DNA of 62,255 nucleotides from Bacteroidia bacterium (GTDB lineage Bacteria > Bacteroidota > Bacteroidia > Flavobacteriales > Flavobacteriaceae), in NCBI GenBank assembly GCA_030431695.1, contig JAUIIU010000010.1, forward strand, positions 1 through 62,255, written 5' to 3'. The position numbers and the translations under genes are program-made. Below, in pieces: positions 17,200 through 25,598 of this stretch (position 1 is the first letter of the stretch; the number at the start of each line of letters is the position of its first letter). Below the pieces are notes generated by a model. That model did not search any database. It saw nothing but the letters and a program-made list of their open reading frames with translations, and was not told the DNA's origin.

Positions 17200-18717
17200 A
17201 TGAGACAGTTATTAGCATTATTCCTATTAGTTACTACACTATCACTTGCCCAGGATTATCCCACCGGGATGATCTGGGACGAAGAAGTCTACCGGAGTAT
17301 ACCCTATAAGGTACAGTTCACGGCATCGACTTACGAAGATCTACCGGACTCCTACTCCCTGGAGAAATTTGCACCGGTTCCCGGGAACCAGGGACAGTTT
17401 GGTACCTGTGTGGCATACGCCAGTGCCTATGGCCTTCGTACCATCATGCTGGCCAAAGATCTCAATATTGAAGATAAGACCACCATCACTCAAGCGGCTT
17501 TATCACCTTCCTATGTTTACGCCCTGATCAAACGTGAAGATGATGTGAATTGTGATAAGGGTGCAAACCCGAAGCTAGGTCTGGAAGCCTTGAAGATCGC
17601 CGGTGCTCCTACGCTAAAGACCATGCCCTATGCATGTAATCCCGCGATTACGAAAGAGGCACAGATGGAAGCCATTGATTATCGTATCCGCGATTATCAG
17701 ACCTTGTTCTTTTTCGACGCACAGGATCCTGGAGTAAAGACAAATGCCACAAAGAAAGCACTTACTGAAGGATATCCTGTTTTGCTTGGAATGAAGCTGC
17801 CGGAGAGTTTTTTCAGGGCGACGAAGGTTTGGCGTTCAAAGGAGACAGACAAGGGTACCATGGCCAAAAAGCACGGCTATCACGCCATGGTTGTGGTTGG
17901 ATATGACGATAATTACGAAGGCGGAGCCTTCCGTGTGCTGAATAGCTGGGGAACCGCCTGGGGCGATAATGGATACATCTGGGTTCCCTACAAAGAATAC
18001 GAGGAATGGGCTATGGGAGCGCTTCAGCCGTATAGCTACTACGAAAAGAAAGAAGACAAGAAGAAAGACGAACCAAAGGTCGATCCTGTAAAACCGGACG
18101 AGCCGGAACCACCTGCGCCGCCAAAACCAGACGACAAACCTATTGCTAAGAAATTGCCGGAAGGAAGCCTTCGATTCGAGACGAATACAGGTGGTGAAAT
18201 GAAGGTAACGCGTATTTCAACCCGAAACCTAATTGTCGAGGACGATGTGGAAGGTGAGGACCTGGTGGCTTACCGAATGGTAGACGGATACCCAAGTGGT
18301 ACGCGTTTCAGGTTTTACCTTAAAAATGTGAACGAAGGCTATATCTACGCCTTTGCCACGGACCTCAACGGTAAGATCAATAAGATTCTTCCTTTTGAGG
18401 ATGGGATGTCTCCGCTTATCGGGGCGAATTCGGAATTTGCCTTTCCAAGCGAGAAAAAAGTGATCCGAATGGACCAGAATCCCGGTACTGATTACCTGTT
18501 GATCCTTTTCAGTCAGCAGGAACTTGACCAAAAACAACTTCTCGCGAAAATGATGAGCACCAGTGGCGGACTTACCTCTAAGATTAAAACTGCCCTGGGA
18601 GACGACCTGATAGACAAGAGTATGGTGCAATATGAAGCCGGGACACCTGGATTCAAGGTGAAAGAAGGCGCCAAGGGATATGTGGTACCTTTAATGGTTG
18701 AAATAACACATTTGTAG
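17200..18717 (+). CDS. Secreted papain-like (C1) cysteine peptidase with DUF4384-like domain
   Basis: A 505-residue exported peptidase. It has a signal peptide (MRQLLALFLLVTTLSLA), a C1 papain-like catalytic domain (about 45-280), a Lys/Pro/Asp-rich linker (about 285-322) and a C-terminal DUF4384-like beta domain. The catalytic set is visible: oxyanion Gln and C70 in GNQGQFGTC, H228 in HGYHAMVVVGYDD and N248 in LNSWGTAWGDNGY, so the enzyme should be active. No inhibitor propeptide is recognised between the signal and the catalytic domain. The motif RNLIVEDD (342-349) recurs twice in each of the two caspase-like proteins downstream. The stop is 1 base from the next ATG, so they form one operon. 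Confidence 0.9.
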   Translation: MRQLLALFLLVTTLSLAQDYPTGMIWDEEVYRSIPYKVQFTASTYEDLPDSYSLEKFAPVPGNQGQFGTCVAYASAYGLRTIMLAKDLNIEDKTTITQAALSPSYVYALIKREDDVNCDKGANPKLGLEALKIAGAPTLKTMPYACNPAITKEAQMEAIDYRIRDYQTLFFFDAQDPGVKTNATKKALTEGYPVLLGMKLPESFFRATKVWRSKETDKGTMAKKHGYHAMVVVGYDDNYEGGAFRVLNSWGTAWGDNGYIWVPYKEYEEWAMGALQPYSYYEKKEDKKKDEPKVDPVKPDEPEPPAPPKPDDKPIAKKLPEGSLRFETNTGGEMKVTRISTRNLIVEDDVEGEDLVAYRMVDGYPSGTRFRFYLKNVNEGYIYAFATDLNGKINKILPFEDGMSPLIGANSEFAFPSEKKVIRMDQNPGTDYLLILFSQQELDQKQLLAKMMSTSGGLTSKIKTALGDDLIDKSMVQYEAGTPGFKVKEGAKGYVVPLMVEITHL

Positions 18718-18718
18718 G

Positions 18719-21700
18719 ATGAAACGGTTATTTATTGCATTTGCATGTTTTGCTGTAGTTCAACTTTACGGCCAGCAAACACAGATCGCGGTTCAATCGG
18801 GACATAACGATATCATCACCCAGGTGAAACTGGACCCGGGCCGCGGACTTATGATCACTTACGGAAGTTTTTCCGATAAAACCCTGAAATTCTGGGATAA
18901 ATCCAATGGGATGCTATACAAGACCATCGACATCCCGGAACACGCCAGAACCATGGCTGTGGATACCCAACTGGGAAGAACCTACCTCGGTACTGAAAAC
19001 GAGATCATTGTTTACGATAACAGCTCTCTTTCAGAAATAAAAAGGATAGCGGTAAAGCAGCTGAATACAATGGTGCTGAATCCGCTGGATGGAAAGCTCT
19101 ATGCGAATTTCGGAACAGAAGGGAATGTAACATTCAAGATCGTAGACCCTGCGAGTGGCTCGATGACGAATGCAACGGATGTCCCATGGCCAAGCCAGGG
19201 CAAAGCGATGTACTCTAAGATAGCAGCTAATGGGCAGTTCATACAGTTCGATACGGAATTCGTGGAAACATTCCTCTATTCCTTTGAGGCCAAACAATAC
19301 GGGGCGCTGCAAAGTCCGCCATTGCTGTGGTTCGAGAATGCCGATATGCTTTTCGCAGATTATATGGATCTCACCCACGTACGATTGATTCGCTATAACG
19401 GCTATGAGAACAAGAACGTTTGGGAGAAGGTGCTCGTGATCGAAAAACTGGATCGGATGACAAAACCGCATGCGGGTCAGTTTGCACTTACACCGGATCA
19501 CAAGGGGCTTTGGGTCGCTCCGGCGCAGTCCACCCTGATGGAACTGGACGCGGCAACAGGCGACGTAAAAGGTGTGATCTACACCAAGAATAAAAAGAAC
19601 AATATAGTTGCCGACAATACCTTTGTTTATGCACTTGAAAAGGACAATGACAACCTGTTCGCCAAGGGAAGTTACAACAAATACCGGCGTTATGATGAGA
19701 ACCCGGTGGCACATTTCGGATATAAGAATTTCGTGACCAACGACTTCGAAGTGATTCCCGGAACCAACAGCTTCACTTTGCTTACAAGTGATCTGTACGG
19801 AGGCCTGGCGTCGTTTGAGGCGGATGCCGGAAATTCCAGGATGACCTCCTATAACGCCCAATATACTGAGTCGTATTCGTTGAGTGGAAAGCTATACGGT
19901 CAACCGGGAAGCAAAGACTTCTACTTCGCGATGAGCAATGTGAAGGAAGGCCTGAAAGGGCTGCAATTGGGTAATGCTGATTCATTCAAAACACTCATGC
20001 CCTATCCGAAGAGTGGAAGTGGTTACAGGAGTGTCGATCCGAATTCTGGTCGTATGATCATTGCGGTTCGGAATTCCATAGATGTAATAGATTTTACAAG
20101 CCGACGGTCAATTTACCAGGCCATCGTTGAAGGGACGAGTATTGTGAATTATGACTTCCTTTTTATGCCGGACAAACGAGGATTATTACTCTATATGAAT
20201 GATGAGGTGGTTCCCGAAGCCGATTACAGGCGGCGTCTCGAATACCACGATATTATTTCGAAGAAGGTGTTGTGGAAGCGTGATCATTCCTATTCTTCTC
20301 TCCACCTGATCAATGGGGGTTCACAGATCCTCGGATTGAACATCGACACCGACAAAGTTGATATTCTCGATAGTTCCAATGGTAGCCTGGTTCGAACTTT
20401 CGGCATTGGTCCTGTGGATTTCGGCACGGATGCCTTCTTAAATCCTTCTAATGATCGATTGATGGTCGTTGAAATGGACAAAGGAACGACAGTCTATGAC
20501 CTCCAGGGAAATAGAATAGGACATAACGATAATTTCAACGAATTGTATTCCGTGAATCTGGATTTTGTGAATGACCGTTTCTATGCTGAAAGTTCTGACG
20601 GGAGTACAAAGTTCTATGAGCTAGAGTCTGGAAAGGAAGTGCTGCGTTTGTATCTATTCGACGACGGTGAATGGATCGCGCATACGCCCGAAGGCCTATT
20701 CGATGGTTCCCAGAACGCCTGGGACCGACTAAGTTTTGCTAACGGACGACAATCCATACCGCTGGATCGCGTGTTCGATACGTTTTACACGCCACGGTTG
20801 GTCTATAAGGTGTTGTATGAAGGTAATGTGGAAAAACCCGATATCGATATCGACAAATTAAAGCGAGCTCCCAGCGTGGCCTTGAGTTATTCTGAAGGTT
20901 CCCGAAACCTAACGGTAGAAGACGATATAGCTGCGATAGAGACCGCAAATGCAAACGCAAAGATCACCGTGAGTGCGAATGCCCATGGCGACAGGATCTC
21001 GGAGATACGTTTGTTCCACAACGGCAAACGAGTGACAAGGAACACCAGGAACCTGGTAGTTGAGGATGATGTTCCAACCGGAAATGAGATCTCTTTTGAT
21101 ATAACGCTGCTGGAAGGCGAGAATACGTTTTCTGCCGTTGCACTGAACTCCCAGAATACGGAATCGGCACCAGAATCTTTGGTAGTAACCTACAACAAGC
21201 CTAAATCGGTGGTGCAGGAGGTTTCCGGAATCCAGGTTCATGCTGTTGTGATAGGCATCAACGATTACAAGAACCCGAAGTACAACCTGAACTATGCCGT
21301 TGCCGACGCCAATGGATTCACGTCTACGGTTAAATCCGGAATGGAGCCTATTACCACAAAAGTACATACCTATATCATTCAGAATGGTGAAGCGAGCAGG
21401 ACGAAGATCCTGGAAACCCTGCAACAAGTAAGCGAAAAAGCCAAGCCACAGGATATCTTCCTGTTCTATTATGCCGGTCACGGTGTGGTTACCCAGGGCG
21501 ATTCGAAGGAATTCTTCCTTGTTCCATATGATGTGACCCAGTTATACGGAGCCGAGGAGTCGCTCAAACAAAAAGGGATCTCGGCCAATGAGCTCAAGCA
21601 GATCGCTTCCGGCATCCCGGCCCAGAAGCAATTGTATATCCTGGATGCGTGTCAGAGTGCTGGAGCTCTTACAGCCGTTGCTTCTTCAAGGGGAGTTGCC

Positions 21701-21997
21701 GAAGAGAAAGCTATCGCCCAGTTGGCCCGTAGTACCGGCACACACTGGCTGACAGCTTCGGGAAGTGAACAATATGCCACCGAATTCGACGAATTGGGCC
21801 ATGGAGTATTTACCTACGTATTGCTCGAGGCTTTATCGGGGAAAGCCGATAGCGGTGATAAGCGTATTACGGTTAATGAGTTAAAGGCATACCTGGAATC
21901 CAGGGTACCGGAGCTTTCCGAAAAATACAAGGGAAGTCCGCAATACCCATCCAGTTTTGGGTTCGGGCAGGATTTTCCGGTAAGCGTGAAAAATTAA
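18719..21997 (+). CDS. Secreted WD40/caspase-like protein (first copy)
   Basis: A 1092-residue exported protein with an N-terminal signal (MKRLFIAFACFAVVQLYG), a long WD40-like beta-propeller region (about 20-690), a beta-sandwich segment (about 720-815) and a C-terminal caspase-like peptidase domain (C14, about 830-1092). The catalytic dyad is intact: H921 in FYYAGHG and C978 in LDACQSAG. RNLTVEDD (729-736) and RNLVVEDD (777-784) lie in the beta-sandwich. Bacterial C14 proteins with propellers are known, but substrates are rarely identified. The stop overlaps the next ATG by one base. Sorting beyond the periplasm is uncertain because no type IX domain is seen. Confidence 0.88.
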   Translation: MKRLFIAFACFAVVQLYGQQTQIAVQSGHNDIITQVKLDPGRGLMITYGSFSDKTLKFWDKSNGMLYKTIDIPEHARTMAVDTQLGRTYLGTENEIIVYDNSSLSEIKRIAVKQLNTMVLNPLDGKLYANFGTEGNVTFKIVDPASGSMTNATDVPWPSQGKAMYSKIAANGQFIQFDTEFVETFLYSFEAKQYGALQSPPLLWFENADMLFADYMDLTHVRLIRYNGYENKNVWEKVLVIEKLDRMTKPHAGQFALTPDHKGLWVAPAQSTLMELDAATGDVKGVIYTKNKKNNIVADNTFVYALEKDNDNLFAKGSYNKYRRYDENPVAHFGYKNFVTNDFEVIPGTNSFTLLTSDLYGGLASFEADAGNSRMTSYNAQYTESYSLSGKLYGQPGSKDFYFAMSNVKEGLKGLQLGNADSFKTLMPYPKSGSGYRSVDPNSGRMIIAVRNSIDVIDFTSRRSIYQAIVEGTSIVNYDFLFMPDKRGLLLYMNDEVVPEADYRRRLEYHDIISKKVLWKRDHSYSSLHLINGGSQILGLNIDTDKVDILDSSNGSLVRTFGIGPVDFGTDAFLNPSNDRLMVVEMDKGTTVYDLQGNRIGHNDNFNELYSVNLDFVNDRFYAESSDGSTKFYELESGKEVLRLYLFDDGEWIAHTPEGLFDGSQNAWDRLSFANGRQSIPLDRVFDTFYTPRLVYKVLYEGNVEKPDIDIDKLKRAPSVALSYSEGSRNLTVEDDIAAIETANANAKITVSANAHGDRISEIRLFHNGKRVTRNTRNLVVEDDVPTGNEISFDITLLEGENTFSAVALNSQNTESAPESLVVTYNKPKSVVQEVSGIQVHAVVIGINDYKNPKYNLNYAVADANGFTSTVKSGMEPITTKVHTYIIQNGEASRTKILETLQQVSEKAKPQDIFLFYYAGHGVVTQGDSKEFFLVPYDVTQLYGAEESLKQKGISANELKQIASGIPAQKQLYILDACQSAGALTAVASSRGVAEEKAIAQLARSTGTHWLTASGSEQYATEFDELGHGVFTYVLLEALSGKADSGDKRITVNELKAYLESRVPELSEKYKGSPQYPSSFGFGQDFPVSVKN

Positions 21998-24900
21998 TGA
22001 TGAAGCAGCTTTCAATTATTGTATTAATGTGCTTTGCACTGAAAATGTTTCCGCAGGAGGCAAAGCTGATCGTTCCCGGGTTTCATACCGCTATCGTTTA
22101 TGTAAAACAGAAATCCAGTGACAATGCTTTCTTTGTGACGGGAAGTTCGGATCATACCCTGAAAATATGGGATTTTAAAAAAGGAAAGCTACTGGCAGAG
22201 TTTGCAGGTGAAGATGATTTTCGCAGTGCTTTATTCATAGAAAACAACACAAAACTGATTGCCAATGACTTGAAAAATTGGTATGTCATTGATCTGCGAA
22301 ACTTTTCGGTGCTGAAAAAAGGTGCTTTCCCTAAAGGAGCTCTGGTGTATGAAATGAGTCTCGGCTCTCAATCTAATACCTTTATCTACGGATACAAGGT
22401 CTACGATACCAAAACGTTTCGAATAGTTGAATTCAACTATAGCAACGGGACCTCCAGGCCACTTTTTGAGTACGAGGGGAAATCGAGTTATTCCAATGTT
22501 AATAAAGTTTCCATTTCAGAAGATAAAAAGGATCTCCTGGTATTGACTCGCGATGCCAACTTTCTCTACAATTTCAGCTCGGGAGAAAAGAAAGGTGCCC
22601 CTGAGAAGGCGTTTCAATTTCTCGAATCGGAGAATATATTGATAGCAGATCAGATCAACCGAAAACTCAGCTCCTTTAACATAAAAAGTAATACGACCAA
22701 TTGGACAGTGAGTTCCAGCGGTTTTTCAAACTACAATTCTAAATTTCAGAATAATAAGGACGTTTATTACGACCCGTTTTCAAAGAAAATCAGCTTTTCT
22801 CAAAGTCATAATAAACAAAACAGGCTTACCATAATAAACGCGGTTACAGGAAACAGTACGGATGTTACCGTTTTTCCAAGGGAGAATCACAGCAGTATCT
22901 TTTCACTGGGAGATGAGATTTTTACCCTTACTTACGACCCGTATTTTCTACAAGTGTGGGACAAGAATGTCAGAAGTAAAAAAAGATCCTTCGGGGAACC
23001 GGTTTTTCCGGCTAGTTATATAGAGGGAAGACCCGGGGCCAATACCTTTGGTCTTGTAACCTTTTATAAAAAGCATGCCAAGGTTGTGGATATTCGGGAC
23101 AGCCGACTGAAATTGAGAGGTTTTGCAACAGAAAAGGGTAATCGGGATGTAAAAGTAAGTAGTGATGGCGCCACAATCTACAGTGGAAGTGAATATCACA
23201 AAGGAGAAGGAACACTTTGGCAAAAGGAGAAAGGAGCGAGAGCGTTTCAGTTCAGTATTTTGGATGAAAAGGCCATAGCCGTTGATGTGTCGGGTGATGG
23301 AACGAAAATTGGTTTTTTACTGAAGGATGCCGTAAAGGTCTACGACACTAAATCGGGCAGTATACTATTCGAATCATCCTTTCCCAATGAAATGTCTACA
23401 TACCCTTCGGGACAATTGGTCTTTGCCGAAAATGATCGTTTTATAATCACTTACAGTTCGAAAGATTCCGACAATAAGGTGAAATGCTTCAGTAGCAAAC
23501 AAAAGAAGATGCTGTGGGATCAAACTCTAAAGACCTCCACCTTCTCCTTTGAAAATGAACATAGGGTATTGGTGCAAACCTATAACGGCAAGACTATCAG
23601 AACAATGGATGCGGCTACTGGTAACACCCTTAGTTCGAAATCCTATTCAGGAATGAAAATTGGTGCTCACGGGGTCTTCAATGGCTCACATTCAGTATTT
23701 GTACAGGAAGAGGATAAGAATATTGGTGTCTATTCCATAGCTACGGGCAGCTATAGATCTATTTCAACAGGCCTTTCGGGTGAGTTAAATGAACTTTTTC
23801 TATTCCAGGATCACTTTTTATTTTCAACCAGCACCGATCCTGTATTACGTCTTTGGGACATTCGTGATGGTAGATTGCTTGCAAAGTTTGTGTTCTTTGA
23901 CGATAACGAATGGGTTATGGTGACCCCGGAAGGGCGTTTTGATGGTACCCAGGCGGGTATCGAGAAACTTTACTTCGTAAAAGGGGAGACCATTATTGAA
24001 CTGGAGCAATTATATGAGAAGTATTTCACTCCGGGATTGTTAGCGCAACTGCTTGACAGAACACCAGAAATCGACCCAGGTCCTAAACCACTTCCCGATG
24101 TGGAAGACTTGAGTACACCACCTGTAGTTACAATGTCTTATAAAGAATCCAGTAGGAATCTTACTGTCGAAGATGACGACATCCAATCCATAGAAACATT
24201 GAATCCACAGGCCATTATAACGGTAAACGCCAGGGCTTCGGGAAGTTCAAAGGTGGCAGAGGTGATCTTATATCACAACGGCAAACGCGTAGGGACCGGA
24301 AATCGGAACCTGGTAGTGGAAGATGATGTAGTAGAGTCGAATATGGATAAGCAATTCAACATTAATTTACTTCCCGGCGAAAACCTGTTTAAGGCGATAG
24401 CTCTCAATACACAACGAACAGAAAGTGCGCCTTCGAAATTAATCGTGACTTTAAAAGAAGAGGCAAAACCAGTAGTTCAGAACACCGGGGGATTACGTTT
24501 ACATATGATCGTTGTTGGGATAGACGTATACAAAAATAAGAAGTACAATTTGAATTATGCAGTAGCAGATGCCGGTAGTTTTAAAGAGCAGATTGAAAAT
24601 GGTGCTCAGAACATTACATCGGCACAGCAAGTTACCTTCATAAAAAATGACGAAGCGGTGCGGGAAACCATCAAAAGTAAGTTTCAGGAGATAGCTTCCC
24701 AGGCAAATCCGCAGGACCTGTTTGTTTTCTATTACGCTGGTCACGGGGTTATGTCCCAAGGGAATGATAGTGATTTCTATTTGGTTCCTTACGATGTAAC
24801 CCAGCTATACGGAAACGACGGTGCCCTGAAACAAAAAGGTATTTCTGCCAAGGAATTAAAAGCATTTGCAGCCGAAATACCAGCCCAAAAACAATTATAC

Positions 24901-25257
24901 ATATTGGATGCCTGCCAAAGTGCCGGCGCACTTCAGTCGGTAGCCCTTCGTGGAGCTGCCGAGGAGAAAGCTATTGCACAACTTGCCAGGAGTACGGGAA
25001 CACATTGGCTGACAGCTTCAGGTAGCGACCAATTTGCCACCGAATTCGACGAACTGGGCCATGGGGTGTTTACCTATGTGCTTTTAGAGGCCTTGTCTGG
25101 TAAGGCAGACAGTGGAGATAAACGAATTACGGTTAATGAACTTAAGGCTTACGTGGAAACCCGGGTCCCAGAAGTCTCACAAAAATACAAGGGAAGTCCG
25201 CAATACCCATCCAGTTTTGGATTCGGGCAGGATTTTCCTGTTTCTGTTTATAAGTAG
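21997..25257 (+). CDS. Secreted WD40/caspase-like protein (second copy)
   Basis: A 1086-residue tandem paralogue of the preceding gene with the same order: signal peptide (MMKQLSIIVLMCFALKMFPQ), WD40-like propeller (GSSDHTLKIWDFKKGKLLAE near the N-terminus), beta-sandwich, then caspase-like domain with H916 (FYYAGHG) and C973 (LDACQSAG). RNLTVEDD (720-727) and RNLVVEDD (770-777) are again present. The propellers of the two copies differ widely, while the last ~97 residues differ at only about 8 positions, suggesting recent homogenisation or strong constraint on the peptidase. The start overlaps the previous stop (TAATG). A second ATG follows at 22000. Confidence 0.88.
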   Translation: MMKQLSIIVLMCFALKMFPQEAKLIVPGFHTAIVYVKQKSSDNAFFVTGSSDHTLKIWDFKKGKLLAEFAGEDDFRSALFIENNTKLIANDLKNWYVIDLRNFSVLKKGAFPKGALVYEMSLGSQSNTFIYGYKVYDTKTFRIVEFNYSNGTSRPLFEYEGKSSYSNVNKVSISEDKKDLLVLTRDANFLYNFSSGEKKGAPEKAFQFLESENILIADQINRKLSSFNIKSNTTNWTVSSSGFSNYNSKFQNNKDVYYDPFSKKISFSQSHNKQNRLTIINAVTGNSTDVTVFPRENHSSIFSLGDEIFTLTYDPYFLQVWDKNVRSKKRSFGEPVFPASYIEGRPGANTFGLVTFYKKHAKVVDIRDSRLKLRGFATEKGNRDVKVSSDGATIYSGSEYHKGEGTLWQKEKGARAFQFSILDEKAIAVDVSGDGTKIGFLLKDAVKVYDTKSGSILFESSFPNEMSTYPSGQLVFAENDRFIITYSSKDSDNKVKCFSSKQKKMLWDQTLKTSTFSFENEHRVLVQTYNGKTIRTMDAATGNTLSSKSYSGMKIGAHGVFNGSHSVFVQEEDKNIGVYSIATGSYRSISTGLSGELNELFLFQDHFLFSTSTDPVLRLWDIRDGRLLAKFVFFDDNEWVMVTPEGRFDGTQAGIEKLYFVKGETIIELEQLYEKYFTPGLLAQLLDRTPEIDPGPKPLPDVEDLSTPPVVTMSYKESSRNLTVEDDDIQSIETLNPQAIITVNARASGSSKVAEVILYHNGKRVGTGNRNLVVEDDVVESNMDKQFNINLLPGENLFKAIALNTQRTESAPSKLIVTLKEEAKPVVQNTGGLRLHMIVVGIDVYKNKKYNLNYAVADAGSFKEQIENGAQNITSAQQVTFIKNDEAVRETIKSKFQEIASQANPQDLFVFYYAGHGVMSQGNDSDFYLVPYDVTQLYGNDGALKQKGISAKELKAFAAEIPAQKQLYILDACQSAGALQSVALRGAAEEKAIAQLARSTGTHWLTASGSDQFATEFDELGHGVFTYVLLEALSGKADSGDKRITVNELKAYVETRVPEVSQKYKGSPQYPSSFGFGQDFPVSVYK

Positions 25258-25267
25258 GTTTTTAGAG

Positions 25268-25289
25268 ACCCCTCGCCCCGGCGGGGGGT
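25268..25289. terminator. GC-rich hairpin between convergent genes
   Basis: A 9-bp stem (25268-25276 with 25281-25289, one G-T pair) with a 4-base loop, between the caspase gene and the rhodanese gene; it touches the rhodanese stop codon. No T-tract follows on either strand, so termination is uncertain. Confidence 0.35.
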
Positions 25290-25594
25290 TACAGTTTACT
25301 GTATAAGCTGGCCCAGCCTCCGCCGTTCATGGCTTCAATCCCCTGGCTCTTCAATATTCCTGCAGCACTTCCAGAACGCATACCACTGGCGCAGCAGGTG
25401 ATCACGGGCTTGTTTAGTTTTCTTATTTCTGAAACACGTCCGGATAATTGTTGTAACGGTATATTCCTGGATCCGGGGATAGCGCCTGTATCATATTCTG
25501 CCTTAGTGCGAACGTCAATGATAATAGCGTCCCGTTCAATAAATTCCCTGATCTTTTTGGTTTTATTTCCGAAGAGAATAGTGAATAGTCCCAT
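25289..25594 (-). CDS. Rhodanese-like domain protein
   Basis: A single-domain rhodanese of 101 residues, probably cytoplasmic. It has the family opening IIIDVRTKAEYDTGAIPGS and the active-site loop with C68 (CCASGMRSG), so it should be able to carry a persulfide. The loop C-A-S-G-M-R is of the small-rhodanese type; a transferase role with an unknown acceptor is likely. It begins 4 bases after the aromatic amino acid hydroxylase stop and is therefore probably cotranscribed with it, though no shared function is evident. Confidence 0.85.
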   Translation of the reverse strand: MGLFTILFGNKTKKIREFIERDAIIIDVRTKAEYDTGAIPGSRNIPLQQLSGRVSEIRKLNKPVITCCASGMRSGSAAGILKSQGIEAMNGGGWASLYSKL

Positions 25595-25598
25595 AGGT

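Noticed and set aside
19031-19861. 276-codon minus-strand frame inside the first caspase-like gene (also 15067-15777 in the barrel gene)
   Set aside because: Opposite to well-supported coding sequence; no recognisable domain and unusual residue composition.
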